DNA of 64,000 nucleotides from Owenia fusiformis. Its lineage: Eukaryota > Annelida > Polychaeta > Sabellida > Oweniidae. Where the stretch lies: the NCBI GenBank assembly GCA_903813345.2, contig CAIIXF020000005.1:38321375-38385374 (forward strand), in the 5' to 3' direction. The notes beneath the pieces were generated by a model. It was given only the letters and a program-made list of their open reading frames with translations. It had not been told where the DNA came from and did not search any database. A program made the translations under genes and the position numbers. Below, piece after piece: positions 23,116 to 35,596 of this stretch. How positions within the stretch are numbered: the stretch's first letter is position 1; each line of letters begins with the position of its first letter.

Positions 23116-25395
23116 GTGCTATGTTGATTGGGCAACCTTTGCACTCGCTCGACTTAACTTCTTAAAAGAGAGCTTCGTCTTCAGTTTAGTAGTTTATAAC
23201 AAGATTCTCTGCGCACAGGGTACAGATTGGGCGACTGCATCATAATATTCAACAGTAAAGTATTTTAAAGTAAATATTGTAATCAATTTTCGCTTGGCAT
23301 TATTTCGGTCTTTTTATCTAAGTAACATTAACACTCATCACCATACGTACTAACCTTTTGATGGACATCTAGGATGAAGAAAAGAGGATTCTTTTCTTCA
23401 TCCTAGATGGACATATATAAATTGAAAAACGTTCATTAGTGTCAATTACATCATGCAGGTTTCCTGTAATTCAAGAAAGTAATTCATAGATAAATAGGAC
23501 TTGCGTGAATATTTCCACTTCGTTTCCTTGGGAATCGAATCTCTTGGGCTGTTCATTACTAATGACAAATCGGAAGTGTATGCCTGTGTGTAAGATGGAG
23601 TTTCAAGTTGAATAAAGTCAATACTAGTATTTCCTCCTAGTTTCCGGTCTCTGTCTCTCAGGATCCCTACATCAAAAGATGGTCTGCCCTTTGGTACTAG
23701 AATTGGAAGCTGATAGCTGATTTAAAATATATTTCGAGTTCTCCATTTCTTGTACAATACATTTCTTCTGTTCGTGTCGGTTGCGCACGATCTCCGATTT
23801 GAAAATGAGTAATTAGCGTTCACCGACATCATCGTGAAACGACATATTTTCAATTTGAGATTTCCTCGTCTTTGTATCCAAGACACTTCAGTAAAGTTCC
23901 TGATCTTTGAAATAATACCATTTTGATATACATACTGTATGGTGCTATGTAAGATTTTATAACGGATTTTCTCAAGAAGGCAAACAGTAGATCTGGAATA
24001 TCAATATTTTTGGCGCTTAAAATATGTCTTTTTTCATATTGCCCCCAAAGGAATGCATCCCGATCAAGTAATTAAATAGAATAGACGAATATGTACAATT
24101 ACGAAATTACTACTGCTTCAAACGATTCACTTGATATGAAATATGACAACAGGTGGGTGAATAAATAAAATCAATGCCTCATACTAGGCCTACGTCAAAT
24201 TCGTGACGCCTAGAGGTTCGTGGGTGCTATATTGATGAATACATTGGTATGTGGTCGCCACGGATCTTGTGCATTAGGCTAATTGGCATTGTTTTCCTTG
24301 TGGAAATCTCGAGATATGAGCTGACAGAATATCTCCCATGCTGGAATCACCGCATGTTGGTGTATTCTTCAAAATGACAATAGGCAGAATCAAACATGTC
24401 GGGAGTGACAAAATTGCAAGAAACTTGTCCAATATGCCTACGGATGAATTCGTATAACAATATTGCTATTACGACTTTAAATGCAAATATTTCCCGAAAT
24501 GATAAATACAACTTGAAATTTTGTGTTTATGGTATGCAAATGTATATAGAAGAAAGCAAACAATTCTAAAAGTTGGAGTTAAGTATGAAATCATTTGATT
24601 TTCAGGAAAAATCTATGACAGATATGAAACGAGTCAAATATTTTCGATGAACACAATCGTTTGCTTGGTCTGAATCTGCGTTTGACTTCTGTCTTTAACT
24701 TCAACTTATTCCATTAGCAAACATCGCTTAGAAATTACTTACAGGATATCATTGCCATATAAGGTCATGGTGCACCACTGCACAATTTTAATCCCCTGTG
24801 GATCTCTGAAGAATGGGTCGCATACGGAACTAATACACTATTCTCTTGACATTATAGCCGCAAAACAGCCATCAAATTGATTTAGATGATTTCATACCAA
24901 GCCTGAAAGCATTGGAGAGAGAATATACTTCAAATTAAACCTAATTCAAGTGAACAAACTCTACTGATGTCTATGTTGACGATGTTCTAAAAATCCAATA
25001 ATGTAAAAATGCTTTTAAGTTGGGAACTCATAGTCATTGTGATTAAATGTGATAGTGATATAAATATATGCTCATGTGGATAATAGAATAGTTGCATATT
25101 TCCTGTAGATTATATTCCATAGTGGTATAATAATCATACCCCAGCTTGCGTCGATGATGTGCGATTGTAACGGGGTAGGGCAATAAGCAAGTCCATGAAA
25201 CGCTCGTCGGCACTACATTTGTACATCTTCAAAGGAGAATTCTAACAGTTGAATATTGGACAACATCATAAGCACCACTGATGAGTGAGTAGCCTCGTAT
25301 TTTGACACTTGACACTTGTGATTGACATCGGAGTCTTGCTCATCCACAATATTGATGTAGGTGATCCGCCGCCTCCGCGTCATCATGTTTCACTT
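23116..25395. other. Gene-free region upstream of the GPCR
   Basis: No coding exon recognised on either strand. It holds the perfect hairpin at 23366-23409. The rest is unremarkable AT-rich DNA. Confidence 0.4.
23366..23409. repeat. Perfect 19-bp stem, 6-nt loop hairpin
   Basis: CATCTAGGATGAAGAAAAG is followed by the loop AGGATT and then its exact reverse complement. It is an isolated perfect inverted repeat in non-coding DNA. Function unknown. Confidence 0.8.
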
Positions 25396-25615
25396 CTGAT
25401 GGATATAACTAGAAAAACACTCTGATCAAACCTTTATCAGAATGCTGAATTGATGGATATAATTTGAAAACACGCTGGTCAATGCAAACCTTTATCAGAG
25501 TACTAAATTGATGGATATATACTCTGATAAATACGCTGGTCAAACCTTTATCGGAGTGCTAAATTGATGGATATAATTTGAAAAGACGCTAGTAAAGCCT
25601 TTATCGGAGTGGAGA
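25396..25615. repeat. Four-copy tandem repeat of about 55-60 bp upstream of the GPCR
   Basis: Four imperfect copies each start TTGATGGATATA and end in AAACCTTTATC(A/G)GAGT. They lie immediately upstream of the GPCR start codon (25648), probably in its promoter or 5' UTR. Confidence 0.85.
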
Positions 25616-25647
25616 ACTTTGTATCTTGACATTTCAAACTTTATAAC

Positions 25648-26802
25648 ATGTGTCTAAAAGGAAGGGCGCTGACACCTGAACAGAGGGAGGCGTTATATAG
25701 AATATATAACAAATCAAGCCAAAATGCAACGAACCGTACCATATCGGAAAATCCATCTTTCCAAGACATCGAACAAGATGCGATAAATGCTATGGGAACG
25801 ACGTATTTTGACACATCCACAAGTATAGCCGTCACGATATTATTTGCGTTGCTTATCATATTCGGTACAGCATTGAACGGATTTGTAGTAAGTATCGTTA
25901 TTAGGAATAAAAAACTACACAGCCAGGTGAACGCATTTATCGTGAACTTAGCAATATCCGATATGGTTATGTGCCTCGTGTGTGTTCCATTCTCATTAGT
26001 TAGGCTTACCTTGAAGGACTGGGTGTTTGGAGAGGCGTTATGTAAAGTGATTCCTACACTACAATGTATAATTGTATTTGCTTCAACTATATCAATCACG
26101 TCCATTGCCTTGGATAGATTCTATGTAATTGTTAGAAACAGGACTCATAAACAAAGACAGAAATGCCGGTTCAACACAAAAGCGCTTTTAATCACGATTT
26201 GGCTCGTATCGATCACAGTTTCACTACCTATAATGATCTATCAAAATGAAGTAAACCATATTATTCTAGAAGGGATTGAAATGAAGTCTCGGTATGTTTG
26301 TATTGAAACATGGCCTAATGACTCCTACAAAGTAGTATACTGTGTAGTGGTCCTCGTTTTGCAATTATTTTTACCGGCGATTACATTATCTACGCTACAC
26401 TGGAGGATATGTAGATTCCTGAAGAGAAGGATCAGTTCTCCTAGTGATACAACAATAGATGCGTTGCCACGTTCCATGACGTCATCGGCGATTAGGCGAG
26501 GCGGAACGAACACCCAGCGTCGCTACTACAAGAACGCTAGACTTCTCGTGACAATAATTGTGATGTTTGCTTTAGTTTGGTTCCCCATGACCTTCCTCAA
26601 TTTGTTAGTTGACTTCAAGCAGGAACTTTTCTTCTACAATAAGACATTCAGTTTGTCATACGCCATAGTTTTATGGGTTGCTATGGTCTCAGCGTGTATC
26701 AACCCATTGCTCTATGGATGGTTTAATAGCAATTTTAGGACTGAATTTCTGACTTCACTTCCATCGGTATTACGTAAGCAGTCATCATCGACCAATATAT
26801 AA
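25648..26802 (+). CDS. Rhodopsin-family G-protein-coupled receptor, neuropeptide Y/F-receptor type
   Basis: Intronless open frame of 384 residues with seven hydrophobic segments. Class A landmarks: N77 in TM1 (GTALNGFV), LAISD at 101-105 in TM2, W125 in the first extracellular loop, C132 and C218 as the likely conserved disulphide, LDRF at 155-158 (the DRY box with F), VWFP at 310-313 in TM6 and NPLLY at 352-356 in TM7. Three N-glycosylation sequons lie in the extracellular N-terminus (N21, N26, N29). The sequences around ALDRFYVIV and GWFNSNFRTEF resemble the NPY/NPF/prolactin-releasing-peptide receptor group, so the ligand is probably an amidated peptide; this is inference. It would act at the plasma membrane through G proteins. 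The loop 5-6 region is basic with RRGG and RRYYK. Confidence 0.9.
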   Translation: MCLKGRALTPEQREALYRIYNKSSQNATNRTISENPSFQDIEQDAINAMGTTYFDTSTSIAVTILFALLIIFGTALNGFVVSIVIRNKKLHSQVNAFIVNLAISDMVMCLVCVPFSLVRLTLKDWVFGEALCKVIPTLQCIIVFASTISITSIALDRFYVIVRNRTHKQRQKCRFNTKALLITIWLVSITVSLPIMIYQNEVNHIILEGIEMKSRYVCIETWPNDSYKVVYCVVVLVLQLFLPAITLSTLHWRICRFLKRRISSPSDTTIDALPRSMTSSAIRRGGTNTQRRYYKNARLLVTIIVMFALVWFPMTFLNLLVDFKQELFFYNKTFSLSYAIVLWVAMVSACINPLLYGWFNSNFRTEFLTSLPSVLRKQSSSTNI

Positions 26803-29800
26803 CCAGTACTGTAATCGTTCATGACCTGACACAATGTTTTTTACAAAATAGCTCAGAAATAGAATTAGTAGCTGTATATAGTAATATAAAACCTTGTTTC
26901 CCAAAAAGCAGTAAGACCTTGACCTAGTTAGGAATCTTAAGTTGGCTTCACTTCCAACCAACTAGTTCAATTTCCATCTAATGTAGGCCTAAGTAGATTT
27001 ATGGCTGTCAGATTTGCTACAGTGACCATGCGTTCTCATAATATTTCTTCGGCAATCCTTCAGTCGCTGTAGAATGTCTGCGGTCACATACTTTAATAGT
27101 CGCATACTAGCAATCACATTTGCGACGACAGCCGTAGGGTGTATTTTGACACCAGCGGTTGTAGTAGGTATTCTCGATTTCGGGATATCATGGCCGTCGC
27201 ACGCTCGCCGTAAAGCATGCAAATGCAGGCAGTGAGCCACTGGGTGAAAAAGACCAATATTTGTTTTCTGCGCAGGTTTTCTGCGCATCTTCTTTCGGCT
27301 GAAACATTTAGGCTATTTTCATCCCGAAATACTCTCCAACTATCAAAGTACTCGTAACCTACGTCTGGCGAACTTATTGAAGAACATTTTAAGACCGAAT
27401 TCGTGGAAATTGATCAATTATATCGAGTATAACTTGCCGATTGAATTTTTTTTCGAAAAATTGATCTTCCCTTTTTCGTAGATTTTGACTAAACGCCGAC
27501 TCTGCCCCGATTTTATTTTTTAACTAAACGATTGCCATTAATGTCATGTTTCCAAATAACGTAAAACCACAAGTGAGCCTTGAGTGGCCCGATGAAGATA
27601 CACTTTTTCTTTTTCAGTTTTGTAGATTTATCGAAAAAAACAAGATGGCGGCCGAAATAATTTTTCGAAAAGTCCAATTCAGAATATATTTTCTTTGATA
27701 CTAACATAAACAGAGTCGTATTCAATTTTTCGAGGTTATAATTACTAAATATAATGTTTATAACTTCTATTCCAGCACCAGACGAATGCCTAGGTTCGTG
27801 AATCGTGTAAAAATCGTCCATGATTGATTATTTCAATTTTTCAAGAATTTTTTTAGAATGTTTTTGTCATTATCCGCTTCGTACATGTCATACCATCAAA
27901 AGACTAAAATTGTCAAATGATATATTGTTATTCTTCAATTAGTGTTTTGAAAACGGTTATCGTACACTATAAAAAAGTTCTATATGTAGAGTTTTCAGGT
28001 GAACCATGGGTTCCAGATGGTGGTAGTCCATGGGTGAACAGAAAGTAGAAAAGTCAAAACTGACTGGGAGTCATGTACACCACAGAGTGGGTAAAGGCTA
28101 GAGACCAAGAACTGAACCAAATAATAACGACAAAACAATCGATTTGGACACCAAGGGCTACTCTTTCCATCAAAAAGTTAATGTTTTCTTGACATAGACA
28201 TGTAGCACTGGGGCTAGTGCAGTAGTGTGAAGACTAAACTAGCATTTCATATTATCAGCATATTGTGCACTAAGAAAGCAAGGGGATTCAAATTCAAAAA
28301 TATTTCTCTATCTATGTATGCGTACAATACTGAAATAGTAACCTACATGGATATTATAACAGAATAAAGTATTTGCTTAGTTCATATACAAAGTTATATA
28401 TATTTATCAAAAGATCATGATTTCCATGTCTTTGCTAAGCTTTATTTCATGGAATGTTATCATTATATATTGTGATATACTGCAGTGAAACTGGTAAAAA
28501 GTTACATATTTCAGTATTTGTAAAATCTTTGTGAATACTGAATAGTATACAGATTCATATATCATTAATGCAAAATAAAAAAGCAGTTGATTCTTTTGGG
28601 CTCAAATGTACACACAAAACATAGCACCTTCCATACAAATGTTCATGAGCTATTTGAAACCTGTATAAAGCAAAAAATAAAACAATACTACATTTGCAAT
28701 ACAAAAAACTTCCTAAATGCCAATTAGCATGTTCCCATACCAAATAATTTTTACAAAGTACTTGTTAAGTGTATTTTCACCCAAAAGAAATACCAAAATG
28801 TTCAAATATAGGTCAAATGTCATCATTTGAAGCAAAATATAGAAAATGCTAGAACTTGGGTAAAATGTACTATAGTAGCCAATGGCACACTTATGTGAAT
28901 AACAGTACAAAGCAATAATGAATTGCCTCAAATACCATGATTGTTTAGAGAATTGCACTTTACTTCAGTATTCGTTACACACATGAACATCTTTCTTTAT
29001 ATTTACTTGCATAACATGGCTTTACTTGTAAATACCCATATATCTGTAAGCCATAGATATACCATTGCATAAATTTACATATATTTGTACCCAATGCTTC
29101 ATGTTATACTAATATGTTATTCAAAATTTTTGTATTGACTTCTGACTATTTCTAACTACTGAAACTTATTTTCTCGCTTACATATTTTCATTGATTTAAT
29201 ACACGTTATATAACACAGGGCTTAATAATAATAACCGCCTGTAAAAAAGGAGTAAATGTTCATATATATCATCTGAGCAAGATCATCTGTCATATAAATT
29301 TAGCAGAATATGCATGTATTGCATTCAGGTATATATTTTTGTAATTGCACAGATTTGAATATAATGTTATTTTACTTAAAGTTTGAGAGTGATATCTTTA
29401 TATACTAGATTTATATGTACATATACATTGTTTATATTGCAAAACATTTTAATACCTGGGGAACCTTTAACATTATTTACCTGTATAACAGTTTGACACA
29501 GTTTGGACACTTTACACATTCTTCAAATAACAGTAGTGTTTACAAATAAACATGAATTCTTGTCTTGATTAGAGCTGTTTCAAGTATGACATTTCCTGTT
29601 TTACAAAATTATATGTTGCACTTGCAAATATAAGTTTACTGTAAAATACAAATGCATTATATATTCTCATGGTGCATTAAATCTGCAATTTCATGACTGT
29701 TACAGACAGCTAGACAGCAAACCTAGTAGTAAAAAAATTAGGACAGCTTACACTAGACTAGACTGCAGTACAATATGTTCTACTTTACTTGTACACATAT

Positions 29801-30768
29801 GTGCAAACATGGCAAGGTTTTTTCACTTGAAAATCATGGACAAAAATGATTCCAATTTATAAAATAAAAAAGCAGCCCATGACTAGTTTGGCTGATTCTG
29901 AGTCCTGACTCTCTAATTAATTGACGGATGCCTTATATATGCCTGATATACCTACATGTGTATCAAATAACAAAGAAAATATCAGAATAAACCCTCTTAG
30001 TCATATCAACATAAATTTGTTTATTTGGTCAAACATATTCAAATGAGATTCATCATTTTCAAAAAATTAGTAAAATAAAATCTTAACTTCTTACTTAACA
30101 TAACTTTCTTATAACTTTGCATTTATGCAATGGGATATCAAACACGTAAAATATGATCTAGGCTAATTAGTAATTACCCACAATTACACAGTCCAGTGTT
30201 GAGTTGTAGTGAAGCACATGACTGCTGTGGGTTGTTTCATTGTCCAGCATTCAGGCATTACAACAACTGAAAGAAAAAAGTTTTTAAATAATAATGCAAT
30301 ATACATGACAATAATGTGTTAATTGTATGTATTGTTATTACTAGTTATTACGGGCATTAACAAGCCACGGGCTATTCTTTTTTGAAAACTATAATAAAAC
30401 AACTTGTAAAAGTTGAATTAAATTGGCAGATATAAGTCATACATTAGAAAATTACCAACCAAAATTACCAGTTTAAGCATTGGTGTGACCACTGATGAGT
30501 TTCAAAGGCACAAATCATAAAGACAATACAATATTTATTATTTTCTAATAAGTATTATGTTGATCGGAAATTTTTTGCTAGATCCCACATTAAGCGGCCA
30601 TTTTGAATTTTACGAGGCCTGAGACAGAAAAATTATTAATTTTTGCAATATACTTTAGATTTTTTCTAATTTGAGTATAATAAAGCTATACTTCAGAAAG
30701 ATCTCAAAATTGACAAAAATTCCTGTTTTCTGACCCCCATACACAAAATTAAAATTCATACACTTTAA
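26803..30768. other. Gene-free, AT-rich region downstream of the GPCR
   Basis: No coding exon is supported on either strand. 28200-30270 is especially AT-rich with TATATA and TACATGTA words and no long frames; it could be an untranslated or intronic region, but nothing shows which. 27120-27290 has a few GC-richer words, without family resemblance. Confidence 0.4.
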
Positions 30769-31026
30769 TACAGTAGAACCTTTACTAGTAAACATGTCCT
30801 ATTGAATCCCTACCAACAGTTAACCTTTCTAGTTAGCAAGCGAACACTTCTCTGTCAAATCCATTCCATCAGTTAACATTTATATTTGGCAAAAGCTTTT
30901 TCTCCCATTGAGTCCCATATTAAAACTTATTAATTTTAATACAGTAAAACCTGCGCTAATGAACACCTCTCTATTGAACCCCTGTAGACAGTTAACAAAT
31001 ATTCATTGTGCACAGGTTTTACTATA
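30769..31026. repeat. Dispersed repeat with CAGTAAAACCTG motifs
   Basis: Repeated words CAGTAGAACCTTTACTAG, then CAGTAAAACCTGCGCTAATG with CTCTCTATTGAACCCCTG, and an inverted end CACAGGTTTTACTAT. It is related to the short palindromic element at 3298-3431. Confidence 0.55.
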
Positions 31027-31821
31027 TTCACATACTTAACAAATAACTACATACCATTAATCATCAATGAATATGTGGCACTAAACAATCAGCAAACCCC
31101 AATAGATCCTGCCTATCACCACTGCATCCCATCTATTTCCACTGCTTCTCACCCCCTGCTTCCTGCTGGTCCATGTGTGGTCCCCATCTTCGGTTAGTCC
31201 ATGCCCACCTGTTACCCGCCTTCCAAAACCTAAATTTAACAGAAAATATGTTACTTAAGTTTAAAAATGGAATGCATGCTTTTGATATCTATAGTACACA
31301 ACCTTAAAATCTGTAGTAAATATGTGCAACTGATAAACAGGTGACTTGAACACAGAAGTATACTGAACAATACAGGTTGACACAATGTTATTTTTCCTAT
31401 GATGCATAGTCCTGGTTAATACAAAAACAATCAATCCTTATATTATTTCAGTATTTTAGAGTAAAAACTGTATTCTGTCACATAGTATTCAGGGGTGATG
31501 CTAGAATTGCCAACAAACAGGTACAGGTATATCTTAGCAGGATTTTATTATTATGTTTTAAGAATATAATCACCTCCAAGTCCAGTATGAATTACTGATC
31601 AGCTTCTCCAGCACAGCATAACAACAGGAAAGTCCATCCAACCTTAAACAAACAAAAAAGAATGATAATAACATTGCAAAAACCAAACTAGATATTCTCC
31701 CTTTTTAAGCTCTGATTCAAATGAAGCCAGAGGGGCTCACATTGGATATTTTACCCAAAATGTTTAAGGACCTAGCAAGAAAAGAGTACAGTTAAAGAAA
31801 ACAAAGAATGAAATCCTGTGC

Positions 31822-31880
31822 TAAGGGCTGATCAGACCCCTCCCTTCCAAGGCGATTGCTCTACCACCAAGCTTTTCCCT
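31822..31880 (-). repeat. tRNA-like sequence, probably the head of a SINE
   Basis: On the minus strand, TGGTGGTAGAGCAATCGCC resembles a polymerase III A box in a D arm. About 35 bp later GGGGTCTGATCAGCCC occupies the place of a degenerate B box. No cloverleaf with paired acceptor ends can be formed, so it is not a functional tRNA. Confidence 0.4.
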
Positions 31881-32139
31881 ATCAACATTACATATAACTG
31901 AAAACTAGACCATACTACTGTATATTTCATATTTATAATTTGAAAAACTGAAAGGTGTATACTGGTATATACATATAAATGTGTGTTTTGATTTCATATT
32001 CTTCAGCAAGTTTTAACATCAAAATCATATAGGCTATTAAGAATCACATGTTCATGTTTTAAGTGAGCTTGATAATCTAAGGTTGGATTATATGTAAAAC
32101 TCAATTACAATTTTATATTTTCACCAGTTATTTTCAGTC

Positions 32140-32265
32140 GCCTTTTGTTTTTTCAAGTTTTCCATGTTAAATTTATGATTTCCATTAATTTAGCCTGTTG
32201 TTTTCATTTACAGCCTGCTGTGGGAAATTCTAGTGAAACCTCTGTGTATGAGTTGAAAACCAATA
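32140..32265. repeat. Dispersed repeat shared with the capping-enzyme intron
   Basis: Order and wording match 1030-1190: CCATGTTAAATTTATGATTT, GCCTGTTGTTTTCA, then GGGAAATTCTAGTGAAACC. Class unknown. Confidence 0.6.
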
Positions 32266-32954
32266 TGTTTCTACAATGACTCTAGAATACCTTTGCTTGT
32301 TTGCAATTTTATCATTCTTGGATTCACCACTTAAAATGCATAGAAATAACATACCTTGTATAGCACCTAGAGTGATAATACAGCATTGCTTTTTCTCAAC
32401 ATCCACTGGTCAAATGAATGATAATAGGATTGAGGCCCACCTGAAAAAAAAGAAAAATAGTAATAATTTGAAATAAGAAATTGATTACATGAACAAATAT
32501 TTCCATAGCCTGGCATATAACATATGTGCGCCATTCCCAGACATTTCGAGAAGGGGGCATCATCAAAGATTTTTTGGGCTCAAAAAAATTTTGGGCCCGA
32601 AGAAGGCCTTAAGGCCCAAAAAAGTGGGCCTTGAGGCCTTATTTTTGAATTCAAGACTAAATTCTGAAGAAAATGGCCCTCAAAATTTGGGCTTTAAGGT
32701 TTCAGGGGCCCAAAATTTATGAATTAGGCTAGGCCAATATATCTACATAGGCTTATGATTAAAATCAAATAAGCCTACATATGTGTTGGCTTAAGTGTGA
32801 ATGTTTGACTGATGAGAGACAATTTAAAAAGTATGATAATTACCTTTGATGGTGATGAGTGATCGATAGCTGCATCTCGTATCACATAACTATATGGTAG
32901 TATATCTGAAGACCACACCTAAAAAACACATGAAACTTTCAATTTTGCACATGC

Positions 32955-33780
32955 TATTTATTGCAAGACTTATGCCTGGCACAACCGTCACCATGTTATT
33001 AAGTGTTTTTAAGTTTCGCAAGGATCCTGCCATGACTGTGGTATTGTTATCATGAAAGCGCTGGTATAAACGTGACAATGCTATATTATATTGCAATGCA
33101 TATCATGACCGTGGTAATGTAAAAGCCTTATTTTTACAGTGACAATGTTCACATTCTTGAATGAAATTAGAATTTCATTTTGTTGAAATGAATTATGAGT
33201 TAAAGTAGTAGTACATGTAGTAGTTGTCTAGATTTACATATTTAAGGTAGATAAACGATGAAAATTTTCATTACAGTATTCTCATGCTACTAAATGTAAT
33301 TTAATATAACCATTGTTACGGTCATACTGTGCTTTAACGTCATTACCACGGTCATGACAGGTTTTACAACCATTGCCTCAGTCATACAAGGCTTTTACAT
33401 TACCATGGTAATGACAGGCCTTGCAATATAATATATCAATGTCACGGTCATATCAGGCTTTAACGTTACCACGGTCACGACAGGCCTTGCAATATAATAT
33501 AGCATTGTCGGTATACCTACCCCCATAAATGTGGGGTTATATTGAGTTTTTTTTAAATTTAAGACATTTGTTTCTCAAAATAATTATTTTGACAAACAAA
33601 TGTCCTAAATATAAAAAACATCAAAATAACCCCACATTTATGGGGGTGGTACTACGGTCCTGGTAGGATCCTTGCGAAACTTAATAAAAACACTATAACA
33701 TGGTGACGGTTGTGCCAAGCATAAGTCTTGCAACAGATAAGGTCTCAAATTTTGACGGTTGTGCCAGGCATAAGTCTTGC
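32955..33780. mobile_element. Foldback element, family C, with nested hairpin MITE
   Basis: The left arm (about 32960-33030, GCAAGACTTATGCCTGGCAC ... TTTCGCAAGGATCCTGCC) is repeated inverted at 33661-33735, and its outermost 40 bp again at about 33755-33785. The interior contains degenerate repeats of TTACCACGGTCATGACAGG and TTGCAATATAATAT. A separate hairpin (33521-33655) has inserted in it. Confidence 0.75.
33521..33655. mobile_element. 135-bp near-perfect hairpin MITE
   Basis: The arms start CCCCCATAAATGTGGGGTTA and end with the inverted TAACCCCACATTTATGGGGG. The stem continues almost to the centre (AATTATTTTGA). No coding capacity. It lies inside the family C foldback. Confidence 0.85.
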
Positions 33781-33785
33781 AACAG

Positions 33786-35596
33786 ATAGGGTCTCCAATT
33801 TTGTTGAAAATCGGATCAAGAACTTTGGCTTTTAGTACAAACTCCTTCAATTTATTCGATAAATTGGTAAACCGGAAGTCATATTATCGGTTTTATTTCG
33901 TATATATCTCGAAAGATACCTGATGCCCCGTCAAAACTACTTGAAATTAACGAAAAACGATATGTTTTGAAACGAATTTCAACCATTTTGAACACCAAAG
34001 TTTAATGGCCCGCTGAAGATATGGTTTGCAGCGTACTCTGGTCTCATCGACTCAAAATTTATGTTCGTTGTTCGGACCCTCCAAAAACATACTTCTTTTC
34101 AAAGCATCGCAACGTTCTATACACCAAATTGAAGAAGAATTTCTTACCTTTTAGAAAATTCAGGTCGCCATATTCATTCTACATGGAGGGGATCCCCTTT
34201 TGACTAGAAAGAGGTCGGGGTCGAGATCTCGAAAAGTATCGCGAAGGCGCGAGATGTGCCAAATTTTAAAGAGATTTGGAAAAGAAATCTCTCTAAATAG
34301 GGCTTGGCGCAGATGACGGCCGATTGCCTGAATGTAAAAACGATAGACACAAAATATCACAATCGATTCACATTTTACACGATTTTACCCCCCCCCCCCC
34401 CCGGGCCAAAAAACTCTTTCAAGATCGAGCAGTTATTCAACATTCTGAGCCTTTTGTCAAAAGTGTACCCCTTCTGGAGTTTTTTATAAAATGACCTCCC
34501 CACCCATTGATAAAAGCTGGCTACGGGCCTGCATCACTTCTTTTTCGGCTTATTTTTTCTACCTCGCCTGTTTTAATTTACCTCGCTCATTTTGGTCATT
34601 ACTTACAATAAGGGTAAAGCACGGGAACAGAGCATTTGAATACATTAATTGCATGACAGCGTTTGTTTTACCATTACAGTTAATAAATATGAATAAAGTG
34701 CTGCCTTTACTTTAGTGATGAGGTTACTTCACCCTAAAGCTAATTGTACATGTTTGTATATAGAACAGAATAAACGATGAAATGAATCTCTGTCATCGAA
34801 GCATACTGTTCTATTATTTCAGAGTCATTCCTTTTCTAAGGGTACAATTAAATCAGAAGTTAATGAAATGGTTGGGACTGTGTAGGGAAATGATTTAAGA
34901 CAGACATATCTTTAACACCATGAATATTCTCTCACCATACAATATGTAAGTACGAATTTCTCATCGGACAATATGTTTTCCCCCAAGTATGGTTGCCATG
35001 GTGATTGAATTATATCAATCCAACTCTTCGAAAAATCAATTGATAAGATAGGACCTTACCCCAACACATTTTTGGACATCTTTTTTAAAAAGATCTAGAG
35101 GAACTTGTTTTTATAATTCTCATTTTTAAAAAGAATGTAAAGCATGATATGAGCTTTTCCTATGTGACATTAACGTGGGGCATTTGTTAGTTTTATCGCA
35201 ATTAATTCGATTTAAAGTTACACTATTTAAATATATTTACAATAGAAAAATCATGGATTTTGAAAAAATGTCCAAGCCTTCATGACATTACAGCAGCATC
35301 ATCGTATCATCACAAATACTTTCGTGACATAAAAAGCACTTTCTTATGACATTAAGCGATGCCCTCGTGATTCTACACTGTACACTCGTGACATCACAGG
35401 TACCCTTATGATATTTTACAGCGCAATACTCGGGACATTATGAATTTTAAAGAGTGCCATAAAGTTGAATGTAGGCTATGCATATGCTGGTGGTATTCTA
35501 CAGATGTTAACGTTTCTGATAAACGATCAAGTACATTTCCTTCCCATTTTGTTTATCGAGATCATCCCCTGGTATTTATCGTAGCATGGTAGATTT
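33786..35596. other. Gene-free region downstream of the methyltransferase
   Basis: No exon supported. A C-run/GGGCC segment begins at about 34388, and CTGGCTACGGGCCTGC at 34518-34533 resembles the end of another poly-G-type non-autonomous transposon, so 34388-34533 may be a truncated copy. The rest is anonymous. Confidence 0.4.

Larger units (their letters stand above)
31027..32954. other. Gene-free region with repeat fragments
   Basis: It contains the tRNA-like segment at 31822-31880, a copy of the capping-gene intron repeat at 32140-32265, and a GGCCTTAAGGCCC-rich piece at about 32552-32730 resembling the inside of the poly-G MITEs. No gene recognised. Confidence 0.4.

Noticed and set aside
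28555-28958. Minus-strand ORFs of 62 and 81 codons
   Set aside because: Short, in very AT-rich DNA, without any motif; expected by chance.
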